A DNA stretch of 26,356 nt, from positions 1 through 26,356 of the IMG/VR virus record IMGVR_UViG_3300027917_000157, one strand, 5' to 3'. The notes beneath the pieces were generated by a model. It was not told the origin of the DNA, did no database searches, and saw nothing but the letters and a program-made list of their open reading frames with translations. This document shows, one piece after another, positions 1 to 8,925 of the stretch. The position numbers and the translations under genes are program-made. Source of the DNA: a virus. Each line of letters starts with the position of its first letter. Within the stretch, counting starts at the first letter, position 1.

Positions 1-391
1 AACCTTGATTTCCTTGTAATCCCTGATTTCCTTGTGTTCCTTGTAAACCTTGATTACCCTGAGTTCCTTGTAACCCTTGATTTCCTTGAGTTCCTTGTAA
101 ACCTTGATTACCTTGTGTTCCTTGTAAACCTTGATTACCTTGTGTTCCTTGTGTTCCCTGGAAGTTACTTAATGGTCCTTGAATACCTTGATTACCTTGT
201 GTTCCTTGTAAACCTTGATTACCTTGTGTTCCCTGGAAGTTACTTAATGGTCCTTGAATACCTTGATTACCTTGAAGACCTTGAGTTCCTTGTGCTCCTT
301 GATTTCCTTGAGTTCCTTGAGTTCCTTGAGTTCCTTGATTTCCTTGTGTTCCTTGTGTTCCTTGAACACCTTGAGAACCTTGGGATGGAAC
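1..391 (-). repeat. collagen-like coding repeat, including a 75-bp tandem unit
   Basis: The bases coding the Gly-X-Gln array are a low-complexity direct repeat. On the plus strand they read as runs of CCTTG followed by TGTT, ATTA, AGTT or TAAA. The marker CCCTGGAAGTTACTTAATGG occurs at 156-175 and again at 231-250, a 75-base spacing and an exact multiple of three. This fits in-frame expansion and contraction by slippage or recombination. The array continues past the left edge. Confidence 0.85.
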
Positions 392-1060
392 TTCAATTAG
401 GGTGAATTCACATTCATCAACTGTTGTGAAGATAGAATCTCCAGTATCAGCCTGATCTGCCCATGCGTAGATCTCAACATAATCATTTTTAGTTAACCGT
501 ATTTGAGTGGTTAGCTTGATGTTCTTATCGTCCCCAGATGTGGAATCTCTATTATAAGAATAAGAACGAGTCTGAGTTACTTCTGTTCCATTTACAAATA
601 ATGAAGCAACTGGAGATATTTGACCTACTGATGTATTATTATAACTTATGTTAGCATCTATTACATAAATTCCATCTACTAATACTTCTACTCTCTGTGG
701 ATTTACTGTATTAGAGTGAACAAATCCATATTCTTTATAAACTTCTGCATCAAATTGAATAGCAACTCTGTTGGCATAAGACTGATTGATATTCTCAGTT
801 GCTACACTCTTTTTAAAGTTAGCTGCATTTGTTATGCCATCTAGGCTAGCATTTGACCAGAACCAACTACCTTGACCATCAGATGCTACAACTTGATATA
901 AATCTCCCGAGTCACCATTTTTATCTAAGATTCCACCACTAATTTTTATATCCTTAAATGTGGATATATTAGGTGAAATTAAATCTCCTTCTAAGGTATC
1001 AAAGAACCTAGCTTTATTATAAAACCATGCTTCTTGACCAATTGTAAACTTTTTCGCCAT
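1..1060 (-). CDS. collagen-like tail fibre/structural protein (3' end cut by window edge)
   Basis: An open frame reads from ATG at 1060 down to the left edge with no stop, so the C-terminus is missing. The N-terminal 220 or so residues begin MAKKFTIGQEAWFYNKA and look like a globular virion-attachment or beta-rich domain with no motif I recognise. From about base 390 to base 1 the protein becomes a collagen-like Gly-X-Gln array (GTQGNQG, GLQGNQG). It is broken twice by the insertion GPLSNFQ, which recurs with a 75-base (25-residue) period. Collagen-like triplets are common in phage fibres and baseplate appendages. The gene starts 9 bases after the beta-helix spike gene ends, as last visible member of the tail operon. 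I infer an adhesin, fibre or whisker role; the exact structure is unknown. Confidence 0.8.
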   Translation of the reverse strand, partial: MAKKFTIGQEAWFYNKARFFDTLEGDLISPNISTFKDIKISGGILDKNGDSGDLYQVVASDGQGSWFWSNASLDGITNAANFKKSVATENINQSYANRVAIQFDAEVYKEYGFVHSNTVNPQRVEVLVDGIYVIDANISYNNTSVGQISPVASLFVNGTEVTQTRSYSYNRDSTSGDDKNIKLTTQIRLTKNDYVEIYAWADQADTGDSIFTTVDECEFTLIEVPSQGSQGVQGTQGTQGNQGTQGTQGTQGNQGAQGTQGLQGNQGIQGPLSNFQGTQGNQGLQGTQGNQGIQGPLSNFQGTQGTQGNQGLQGTQGNQGLQGTQGNQGLQGTQGNQGLQGTQGNQGLQGNQG

Positions 1061-1069
1061 CTAGTTACC

Positions 1070-1630
1070 TTAAAAGAGATCTTCTATAATATCGGTTCCA
1101 ATATTTACAGATTCCAAAACGGGAGTTCCAGAAAATACTTGATTGCCAAAAGAACCCAAAACAGAATCTACTAAATTTCCCAATACTCCAGCAATCTCAA
1201 TTTTCATAGCATCTAGACGAATGACTTGTCCTGCCGTTAGTGTTATGTTTCTTCCAGCCTTCAAGTCAATATCTTCCGCTGCATCTAAAACAATGTTTCT
1301 GGCCTTAATTTGAACAGAACCATTTCCCAATGCAGTGATTGTAATATTTCCTTTTAATGCATTGAGAGCTATATCAACTTCTTCTTCCTCTGATTTATTT
1401 CCAGCAGTTATTTCTACATCCCTGTCGTTAAGAATACGGAAATGTCCACCCTCAGTTAATCCTAGGGTGCATTGATCATCATTTTTTGTTACACCATATA
1501 GATTGTAAACATTTTCACCATCAACTCCGATCTGTGGATTGTTAGTATCTAGCCTCCATTGAGGCCCCAATGACATAATATCACGATTTTCCCAATTCTG
1601 TTCTGAATTTGTTTTTAATCTTTCAGCCAT
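1070..1630 (-). CDS. beta-helix baseplate spike (T4 gp5 C-terminal-like/VgrG-like)
   Basis: This 186-residue protein has a central run of short beta-rungs of the type found in the trimeric beta-helix needle of T4 gp5 and VgrG (for example GNITITALGNGSVQIKA, AEDIDLKAGRNITLTAG, about residues 92-145). The last 40 residues are hydrophobic and glycine-rich. It starts at the base after the gp5-like OB-fold gene stops, so the two should be co-translated. In T4 the needle is the C-terminal part of gp5; here it is a separate polypeptide. I infer that it forms the membrane-piercing spike below the hub. The alternative is another baseplate beta-helix appendage. Confidence 0.72.
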   Translation of the reverse strand: MAERLKTNSEQNWENRDIMSLGPQWRLDTNNPQIGVDGENVYNLYGVTKNDDQCTLGLTEGGHFRILNDRDVEITAGNKSEEEEVDIALNALKGNITITALGNGSVQIKARNIVLDAAEDIDLKAGRNITLTAGQVIRLDAMKIEIAGVLGNLVDSVLGSFGNQVFSGTPVLESVNIGTDIIEDLF

Positions 1631-3880
1631 TTATTTTATACAATCTACTATTTTAGTGTATTTAGTTATCGACGTAACGATACCAACAGAAGGTTTGATG
1701 ATCGCACCAAATCCAGTTGAAGATTTAACTCGTAGTTCTGGTAAATTCTCTGCAACAATAGCGATAGCTGAGTTTGCTTTGAATCCTACAATTCTTCCTC
1801 TATCATCAACTCTGACGTTAATGGTTTCACCGAATCCAGTAACCACCTCATCCCCATAAGGATCAACAATTGTATCATCAGGAACATAATTGATGCCTGG
1901 ATAAACAATAGTCAGGCTTGCGATTCCAACATTGATAGATGATCCGACCCCTACAGTTGCAGTTGTTGGTCTATTATATCTTGGTGCAGTTCTGTTATAG
2001 ATTAGATCTTCACCTATTCTTGTTCCTCCTGGGGAAGATATAGGAATTCGTCTTGTATCTATTTGAGTAGTACCAATTGGGTAGTTTTCACCGATAGATA
2101 CCATATAGATATCCGTGATCTGTCCATATGTTGAAGATTCTGGATTACTATCAATAATCGTTCTAGCTATTGCTCCATATCCCTTTCTACAGTTATCGAC
2201 AAATTCTACGAAAGGTGGGAACTTATAATTCTTTCCCCCATTCTCTAATTTAACACCAACTATACTTGAAGTAATTGGAGCTTCTTCTATGCTTTGCCCT
2301 TCTTTTGGTACGTTTCTAACGAATCCACCTAAGACGGCCTTAGCTTTACCTCCAGATCCACCTCCACCAAAGATTCTAACTTCTGGTTGTAAACAAAACT
2401 CAGGTATAGATGTATCACATATGGGAATAGCTGAAGCATTATTTTGAGGACTTGTAGTTAAATCATCTAAATCCCCCAAGAATACGGTATTTCCAACTTG
2501 ACCTGTTTCGATTGAGATTTTGGCATTTTCCAAAACAGTTTTAGATAAATCATCAGGTTCTGGAGTACTACCAACTCCTTTTCCAATAAGGTATTCTAGA
2601 AAAAATCCATCACATTTTTCTGAATCTTGATTGCAATCTAGGAATGAAGCTATCTTACTAATGGTATCAATTCCATCTGTTATAACACTGTAGATATCGT
2701 ATCCGTCTTCTAGTAATTCTGAAACTTTATTTATAACTGGACCCATTTTATCCTGAATCTTAAATGCAATGCTATTGACAAGAGATCCTACGAATTGAGT
2801 ACCGACACAAGTTACGAAATTCTCTGCGTTATCTAAAACTGAGTCTAAGAGATCTTTAATAATAGAAGAAAGTTCACTTACTATCTTAGCAGTTACACAT
2901 ATAAAAGAATTCTGAATCTCAAAAACTGGCTCTAAGAAGCCTTTCTGTGCAGCTACAGCGGCTAGGATTCCCTCAGCCTCGTCTGCAAACTGAGCAACGG
3001 TATTGTTATAAAGAGTGGCTAAACCATTCTGTAGTCTTGGAATTAAATTTTCTGCAAGAGATCTGACCATCTGAGACACAATTCCATTAGAATACGCCTG
3101 AATTGCTGATACAGCTCTATTAATTAAAAGACTAGGATTAGTAAATGCTCCTAGAGGTCCGGCTATTGCGTTAAACAAATTGCTTACAATTGCAATAATA
3201 CTTCCAATTCCACCATCACTACATGTACTTCCTAATGGAACTTTAGTTCCAATTGCAGTATAATAAGTTACTTCTTTGTCTAAAGGAACATAGTTTTCTG
3301 ATCCAATTGATGCCTCAGATTTTGCATTTATCTCAGTAACCTGTTCATTAAGTTCTTCTATAATTTCAGGTGAAACATCTCTAGGTGACTTTTGGGATTG
3401 TGTGTTTTGTTCATTTGATTCATCTGGAGCTAATGTTCCGTTAGCTGGCTGAATTCTTCCAGTAAATCCAGTGAATGGTGTAAATGGAGGAACAACTTCA
3501 GTAAACGGTTGTGTTGATACTTCAGAGCTTCTACCAAATACGCCAACAATTACTGGAATTTGAGAGTTATCTCCATCTAAAAAGAATCCAAAAACGTAGT
3601 CTGATGGTCTTAACTTTGTATTTTGAGCATAATTACCTGCACCTGACCCAGCAGTAGGTGGTAATAATACTTGAGCCCATGGGAGATCCTCATCTGGTAG
3701 CAATTCACGATCTACTGGGTGATATCCAATAATTCTTACTTTGGATCTATTACCCCATCCTCCTCCATTATTTTGATCTTCTTGACCAGACCCCAATTCA
3801 AATGCCGGGATCTGACCTACCCACCATCTAAAACCATCTCTACCTATAAAGTTGCTTTTTAATAATGTATCATCTATCAT
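1631..3880 (-). CDS. gp5: baseplate hub protein, gp5-like OB-fold, no lysozyme domain
   Basis: This 749-residue protein starts with a region resembling the T4 gp5 OB domain (about residues 15-120: FRWWVGQIP, RIIGYHP, LPWAQVLLPP, DYVFGFFLDGD, IPVIVGVFGR). Residues 215-430 are mostly helical and amphipathic with several cysteines. The C-terminal third is beta-rich and glycine-rich, with recurring blocks such as VGVKLENGGKNYKFPP and LTIVYPGINYVPDD. I see no T4-lysozyme-like catalytic segment, unlike T4 gp5 where lysozyme follows the OB fold. The start overlaps the gp27-like stop by four bases (ATGA), and the spike gene follows at once. The 27-5 order matches T4-like hubs. It should sit at the tip of the hub; the role of the long C-terminal region is unknown. 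Confidence 0.82.
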   Translation of the reverse strand: MIDDTLLKSNFIGRDGFRWWVGQIPAFELGSGQEDQNNGGGWGNRSKVRIIGYHPVDRELLPDEDLPWAQVLLPPTAGSGAGNYAQNTKLRPSDYVFGFFLDGDNSQIPVIVGVFGRSSEVSTQPFTEVVPPFTPFTGFTGRIQPANGTLAPDESNEQNTQSQKSPRDVSPEIIEELNEQVTEINAKSEASIGSENYVPLDKEVTYYTAIGTKVPLGSTCSDGGIGSIIAIVSNLFNAIAGPLGAFTNPSLLINRAVSAIQAYSNGIVSQMVRSLAENLIPRLQNGLATLYNNTVAQFADEAEGILAAVAAQKGFLEPVFEIQNSFICVTAKIVSELSSIIKDLLDSVLDNAENFVTCVGTQFVGSLVNSIAFKIQDKMGPVINKVSELLEDGYDIYSVITDGIDTISKIASFLDCNQDSEKCDGFFLEYLIGKGVGSTPEPDDLSKTVLENAKISIETGQVGNTVFLGDLDDLTTSPQNNASAIPICDTSIPEFCLQPEVRIFGGGGSGGKAKAVLGGFVRNVPKEGQSIEEAPITSSIVGVKLENGGKNYKFPPFVEFVDNCRKGYGAIARTIIDSNPESSTYGQITDIYMVSIGENYPIGTTQIDTRRIPISSPGGTRIGEDLIYNRTAPRYNRPTTATVGVGSSINVGIASLTIVYPGINYVPDDTIVDPYGDEVVTGFGETINVRVDDRGRIVGFKANSAIAIVAENLPELRVKSSTGFGAIIKPSVGIVTSITKYTKIVDCIK

Positions 3881-5181
3881 CTTTTATCCCCAAATGTATC
3901 TCTAATTAATTTTAATGAAGTATAAGAGTTATTTGTATCTATGTGGTGACATAGTTCTTTTATCATATATTTACCAGATACTTGTCTATCCCATTCTGTT
4001 TCTCCTGGAATAACTGTAATTTCTGGAATGTTGCAATAAATGATATCTCCAGCATTAAGATCAAAGTTGCAAGGTATCATAATACTCAGTGATTGGGTTA
4101 ATAATAAATTATATCTCATCAACGACTGAGATTGATAATTTAATGGGTCTGAGTTTAGATCTTTAGATACATCTTGATCTATAGTTCCGATATCTAATAT
4201 TTGTGTAAATATTCTTGAAGGGACTTCTCCAAGAGTTAGTGGAGATGATGGGTTAATTTTAGGTAATTTAGGTCTTCTTCCTAATGTTTCTACTTTTTTA
4301 TCAAAAGTATAAAGTCCTTCTTCTGGACTATTAATGGTAAAATTTAAAGGATTAAAGAATATTCTTTGGCTAGAGAATGCACCTAATCGAAGTTTTTCAA
4401 CTACATCTTGATTCCTATCGATGTAATAATTAAGAATATTAAATTCATTGTTTTTCTTTTCTATTCCATCAAACATCGCAATATCTTCAGAGTATGAATA
4501 CTCATACTTAACGTCTTGTGTAACTAACCCATCTAATGATCTAAAATTAAATGCTTCTTTTGTTTGATAGAATACAAATCCTGCGTTAGCATTTTTCCCC
4601 TCAGGAACTGCCTTAGAGGCTAACCATACCAGTACAGTGAATGGCTTTTTTAAGTTACCAATAAACCCATAAGGATTTTGAGTCTTATCTACGACACTAT
4701 TCTTATTGATAAGCAGACTCTCTTCCATAATTTCTTTAACAGATTCGTCAATTGTGTAATCTGTAGGAAATCTTTTTACCACTCTTGATGTTTCATTTGT
4801 AATGGCTTCTCTTGAGACTAGATTCAATGTGAATGATTCTTTATGTGCCTCTACGATTGCATTCTTGACACCAGAAACATAAAGATAGTTTTTAGGATTT
4901 GTAAAATCTAATCCAACTGGGATATTCTTAGAGTTTGGTGCTACTTTTAAAGAAACTCTTTCACCTCCACGCAATGGTAGGCCATTGTAAAGAGACATTA
5001 ACTTTCCACCTTCTCTAACTGTGGTTCCTACGTTTACAATGGTTAACTTCGCTGTAATTGTGGGGGAAAATATATCTTCATAATAGTCTAAGCTTACAGC
5101 ACCTTGAATTAAGTCAATGACTTTAGATCCATCATTTGATTCAATTTGTAATACTTCATATATAGATTTTTGTGTTGCCAT
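3877..5181 (-). CDS. gp27: baseplate hub protein, gp27-like
   Basis: This 434-residue protein fits the T4 gp27 hub family, whose trimer connects tail tube and gp5 spike. The N-terminus (SIYEVLQIESNDGSKVIDLIQGA, then SLDYYEDIFSPTITAKLTI) is typical of the first tube-like beta domain in cyanophage gp27 proteins. Further matching features are LPLRGGERVSLKV, a middle domain with the WLASKAVP stretch, and an end rich in beta strands (FDLNAGDIIYCNIPE, SGKYMIKELCHHID). Its length is close to T4 gp27 (391 residues). The start overlaps the upstream stop by one base (TAATG) and the stop overlaps the gp5-like start by four, so the four hub genes appear translationally coupled. Confidence 0.85.
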   Translation of the reverse strand: MATQKSIYEVLQIESNDGSKVIDLIQGAVSLDYYEDIFSPTITAKLTIVNVGTTVREGGKLMSLYNGLPLRGGERVSLKVAPNSKNIPVGLDFTNPKNYLYVSGVKNAIVEAHKESFTLNLVSREAITNETSRVVKRFPTDYTIDESVKEIMEESLLINKNSVVDKTQNPYGFIGNLKKPFTVLVWLASKAVPEGKNANAGFVFYQTKEAFNFRSLDGLVTQDVKYEYSYSEDIAMFDGIEKKNNEFNILNYYIDRNQDVVEKLRLGAFSSQRIFFNPLNFTINSPEEGLYTFDKKVETLGRRPKLPKINPSSPLTLGEVPSRIFTQILDIGTIDQDVSKDLNSDPLNYQSQSLMRYNLLLTQSLSIMIPCNFDLNAGDIIYCNIPEITVIPGETEWDRQVSGKYMIKELCHHIDTNNSYTSLKLIRDTFGDKR

Positions 5182-7262
5182 TAGACGTATGAAAGTGCTA
5201 TAAGTAGTCTCTTCTTCATATAAGTTTGAATCATTGAAGAATATGTTGTTTGTCTGTTAGATACTTCAGAAGAAGGTACACTTGTTTTGACATTCTGGGC
5301 ACTTGGGATTTGTACTGCTGCAATTATATCTTTAGGTTTATTGCTTGGAGTCAGATATGGTAGTGGAGTTGGAGCAGCACTAGACATTTGAGCAGAAGAA
5401 ATAGAAGGAGTGGGTGGCGGCAGAGTAGGTGCTGGAGGGGGAGATGTTGGAGAACTAACTTTTACTTCAGTATCTGGTTTACTAATACTATTTAACCACT
5501 TTCCAGGATCTATTGTGTCAGAAAATATATTTGATGATCCAATTTGCCAGTGAAGGTGTGGGCCAGTAGAACTACCTGTATTTCCACTTTGCCCTAGTAG
5601 TTGTCCTTTATTGAATTTCTGACCTTCCTTTAAGAATCCTGGACCCTTTAAGTGTCCGAATAAATGATGCTTCCCATATACAGAATCTTTCCATACAATA
5701 TAATAGCCAAATCCACCAGCGTCATATTGATTCATTCCCATAACACCAGGAAAATATGCATAGAGAGGAGTTCCAACAGCAACCCCGACATCATAACCTC
5801 TATGGAGTCTTCCGTCACGCTTACCATATCCAGATGTAAGGGTTCCTGATTTTCCTTTCAAGAATGGACTTATTGGAGTTGAAATCTCTTTATACCCTTG
5901 AGATTTGCCAGTGTCTCCAGTTAGAGCAGATAACTTTGAATCAGTCAACGAACCAGTTTTTGCCTGGGACGTATTAGATGATTTCTTTTGAGTGTCTCTT
6001 GCCAGTTTTAGTGCTGCTTGTATTTTTTCTGGGCTTATTAATGCTCTATTTCCTCCTGGACCTTCTTTATAAAGGGATTCTCCTTTTTTGATATCTACTA
6101 CTGGAAGTTCTCCATTATATGATCCACGCTTCATATCAAATGGGACACCAACAGAAGCAAACTCAGCGGCTAACTCTAGATTGGCCCGTTCAATGTCGGA
6201 CACTTGGCCTGTTATAAATTTACCTACAACTGGTCTTTTTCTTTCTATTGTGTAATTCTTATATTTTTCTTGAATCTCTGGTGTAAATTTTGTAGTCTTA
6301 CGATCATACCCTTTGGATTCTAGATATTGAACAAATCCTGGCATTGTTATACCAATAATTTGATATTTACCTACAGCAGATACTCGACCACTAGCTTGTG
6401 CTGCCATGATTTCAGCAAGAGTCATATCTCTTAGGTTTTTACCTAGCCAATTTTTAGCTGGACCTTTACTATCACCAGACTCTCCCCTATTCATGGACTC
6501 ATAACCACCTTCCTTTTCACCAATAGTTTTAAATAATGCATCAACTCCACCTTCTACAGGCATATCGGTATCAAAATCAGGAGCGGGACCTTCTGCTTCA
6601 GCCCCCCCAAACGTTCCAACTAATCCTGAATCTGTAGCTGTAAGTAATGGAGTAGTAATTAACTTAATTCCATTTTCAAATTCTACTCCTATTTCTTCTA
6701 TGGATCCTGTTAATTCATTAAAAGAATTTCTAATTCGGTTAGAATCATCTGAAAAATCAAATTCCATTAAGTTTTTTCTAATACCATCAATCATACCAAA
6801 AGTAGATGTAAAAATCTTGATAGTATTATCGAGAACCGATTTAATAATTTCACCCGCTTTATTAAGTCGGAACATAAACTCTTTTGCTCTAGCTACCCAT
6901 ATAGGTAAATCTTTTATAATCCACCCAGCAAACAGCAGAGATACTGTTTTGAGTATTCTATCTAATATACTTCCACCTCCAATACTAGAAACCCTACCTA
7001 ATGCTAGTGGATCAAATGACTTTTTTTGAACAATTGAGGTAGCCTCTAATTCTGATTCTCTAATTTGTGATCTAATTAAGGTTTCTCTCTTTCTTCTAAT
7101 ACCTAGAATATCATCATAAGCATCTTCTCTTGCTTTAGTTCTATCAACTAACTGTTTATTGATACCTTTTAAACTTAGTTGAGAAGTTTTTAATAAATCA
7201 ATACTTCCTTTGTTAAAGTTAATGGTAGATTCTTTTGGTGGTAGTAAAGCTAACTGTGCCAT
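5181..7262 (-). CDS. baseplate hub protein with lysozyme/transglycosylase-like and M23 peptidase domains
   Basis: This is a 693-residue hub-operon protein. Residues 1-200 are helical and include a hydrophobic segment with LFAGWIIKD at 110-118. Residues 240-375 resemble a lambda-R-type muramidase/transglycosylase: an EGG(Y) with candidate catalytic E251 and the signature SAVGKYQ ending at 301. Residues 470-580 form an M23 endopeptidase with the zinc ligands H487xxxD491 and H569xH571 plus H537 in FGHL. Residues 600-640 are a proline-rich linker. One enzyme would cut glycan strands, the other peptide crosslinks, both delivered at the tail tip. The gp5-like neighbour lacks lysozyme, so this protein probably supplies cell-wall digestion during DNA entry. 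M23 assignment is strong; the glycan-cleaving assignment rests mainly on the GKYQ motif. Confidence 0.85.
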   Translation of the reverse strand: MAQLALLPPKESTINFNKGSIDLLKTSQLSLKGINKQLVDRTKAREDAYDDILGIRRKRETLIRSQIRESELEATSIVQKKSFDPLALGRVSSIGGGSILDRILKTVSLLFAGWIIKDLPIWVARAKEFMFRLNKAGEIIKSVLDNTIKIFTSTFGMIDGIRKNLMEFDFSDDSNRIRNSFNELTGSIEEIGVEFENGIKLITTPLLTATDSGLVGTFGGAEAEGPAPDFDTDMPVEGGVDALFKTIGEKEGGYESMNRGESGDSKGPAKNWLGKNLRDMTLAEIMAAQASGRVSAVGKYQIIGITMPGFVQYLESKGYDRKTTKFTPEIQEKYKNYTIERKRPVVGKFITGQVSDIERANLELAAEFASVGVPFDMKRGSYNGELPVVDIKKGESLYKEGPGGNRALISPEKIQAALKLARDTQKKSSNTSQAKTGSLTDSKLSALTGDTGKSQGYKEISTPISPFLKGKSGTLTSGYGKRDGRLHRGYDVGVAVGTPLYAYFPGVMGMNQYDAGGFGYYIVWKDSVYGKHHLFGHLKGPGFLKEGQKFNKGQLLGQSGNTGSSTGPHLHWQIGSSNIFSDTIDPGKWLNSISKPDTEVKVSSPTSPPPAPTLPPPTPSISSAQMSSAAPTPLPYLTPSNKPKDIIAAVQIPSAQNVKTSVPSSEVSNRQTTYSSMIQTYMKKRLLIALSYV

Positions 7263-7263
7263 T

Positions 7264-8925
7264 TTATAATACTACATTATAGTGCATTCTAGAAAACATT
7301 ACATAGATATTATCATCATTAGATGATGATACAAACGGAACCTTTAATTTTGAAGGTCCACTATTATCATTGGATGTTGGTCTTTTTTCTGGAATTGGAG
7401 TTACAATTACATTAGGTTCTTCTGGTTCTACGGGAGGAAGACTCTTAACAAGAGGTTTTGTAGATTCTATCTTTTCAGGAGAAACCTTAGTTGTAGTTGC
7501 AGGTAATGGTATAGGAGAATCTGAAATACTTTCTATATCTGTTGCAGAAAATGCAAATGTATTTAAATTTGGAGTTACTGATAGTTTAGTGTTTTTACTA
7601 AAGTCATATTCAATATCCCCTTCTTCGTTATTAAAATTAACCGTATAATCTTTAGGTGTTGGTGTTAACGTAGCAGATGGAGTGACTATAGATGTTTCTT
7701 TTTCCTCTTTTGTTGGTGGAGTTTCTCCGGTAAATGGAGCAGAATATTCTTTAGTTGGCTTTACTTCTTTAACATTATCCTTTTTTTCTTTTTCTTTGGC
7801 TTTCTTTTCAGGCTCTTTAGATTCAGGTGTTTTACCAGTAAACCAATCGTATGCATTTTTAGCCATATCAGTTCCTAAGAAACTAGCAACTAACATTGCT
7901 GGAATCTTAACTAATGGATGTGGAGGAACTACTGCTGCTGCTACTTTTGCTGCCGCAGCCGCTCCTGTTGCTCCGACAACTGCCTTCTTTGGATCTTCAC
8001 CCATAAAGATATCAATACCACTCTGAAAGGTAATTCCGGGTATTAATCCTTTTCCGAGTCCTTTTGTAAAATTCTTAACCCCTCCCCAGAATCCTTGAGC
8101 TTTAGGTAATTTTGGGGCAGATGGTATAACTGGTCCTGCACCGGGTTTTTTACCACCAGGACCAGAAATTGGGCCTGTTGGTAGAGTAAATTTACTAAAT
8201 ATCTTCCCTAATGCAATAAAGGGAAGCCTAATCAAATTATAAGCTAACTTAGTTAAGGTTTTAGTTAGAGTAGTTAACGTAAATTTAACTAGACCAATAC
8301 CACCTTTAATTGCAGCCAGAGTTAACAAACCAAATTTAAGATGGTTCATTAACCTAGTTTTAACGGTAGTTAATCCATCCTCATTTTTATTACTCCATAA
8401 TTGTAATGCTTTTATACTATCTTGAGCAATCCACCCAACAAATAATGCAGTGATAGCTTTAGCTACATTACCAAAAATGCCTTGCACTCTTGCAGTTACA
8501 GCTTGAACCGGAGAAATAACTGCATTTTCTATTTTTCTTTCTAACTGACTTTCATTATATCTTCTTATTTTTTGATCAAAAAACTGTTGTTCTTGATCTT
8601 TTTCTTCCTGTAAAAGTCTCTGTTCAGAGGCAGTATCTTGTTGGAACAGTATACCCATTTGGGTAATTCCGTTTGTTAAAGTAGTCAGTTGTTTCTGAAT
8701 ACTATTAAACTGCTCTTGAATTGTAGAAAGCTTAGCGTCTTGTTCGTTTACTTTTTGTGCATAATCTTTAGACAGTTCTGTAAACTTTTGTTTAGATTGT
8801 AATGATGAACCACTTATATTCTCGGAAACAGTATTATTGAAGGTTACAGTCCTACTTCTAAAAGAATTTAAATTCTCTTGAGATAATGGGGATCCACCTA
8901 ACATTCCTTGATTTGGATTAACCAT
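7264..8925 (-). CDS. coiled-coil hub/tape-measure-like tail protein
   Basis: This 553-residue protein lies where the T4 hub/tape-measure gene 29 or a tail tape measure would be expected, directly after the gp26-like gene and its small partner. Residues 40-140 are predicted long coiled coil rich in Gln, Glu and Lys. Residues 155-240 contain hydrophobic helices with LFVGWIAQD at 161-169, followed by a Gly/Pro segment and an Ala-rich hydrophobic helix (about 315-352). The rest is a charged, Pro/Thr-rich, probably disordered tail. The LF(V/A)GWI(A/I)(Q/K)D motif is shared with the next hub protein. The start overlaps the upstream small ORF by eight bases. I infer a tape-measure or hub role by position and composition; no homology is certain. 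Confidence 0.6.
   Translation of the reverse strand: MVNPNQGMLGGSPLSQENLNSFRSRTVTFNNTVSENISGSSLQSKQKFTELSKDYAQKVNEQDAKLSTIQEQFNSIQKQLTTLTNGITQMGILFQQDTASEQRLLQEEKDQEQQFFDQKIRRYNESQLERKIENAVISPVQAVTARVQGIFGNVAKAITALFVGWIAQDSIKALQLWSNKNEDGLTTVKTRLMNHLKFGLLTLAAIKGGIGLVKFTLTTLTKTLTKLAYNLIRLPFIALGKIFSKFTLPTGPISGPGGKKPGAGPVIPSAPKLPKAQGFWGGVKNFTKGLGKGLIPGITFQSGIDIFMGEDPKKAVVGATGAAAAAKVAAAVVPPHPLVKIPAMLVASFLGTDMAKNAYDWFTGKTPESKEPEKKAKEKEKKDNVKEVKPTKEYSAPFTGETPPTKEEKETSIVTPSATLTPTPKDYTVNFNNEEGDIEYDFSKNTKLSVTPNLNTFAFSATDIESISDSPIPLPATTTKVSPEKIESTKPLVKSLPPVEPEEPNVIVTPIPEKRPTSNDNSGPSKLKVPFVSSSNDDNIYVMFSRMHYNVVL

Noticed and set aside
1-400. CRISPR-like or DNA minisatellite interpretation of the left-edge repeats
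   Set aside because: Repeats are in frame with a protein-coding Gly-X-Gln array and have no regular spacers.
34-405. Plus-strand open frame of Phe/Leu/Asp repeats
   Set aside because: It is the reverse complement of the collagen-like array; periodic triplets keep all frames open. The minus-strand reading continues into a normal protein with an ATG at 1060.
7370-8026. Plus-strand frames opposite the coiled-coil hub gene
   Set aside because: Composition reflects the complement of Pro/Thr/Lys-rich codons; no ribosome binding site.
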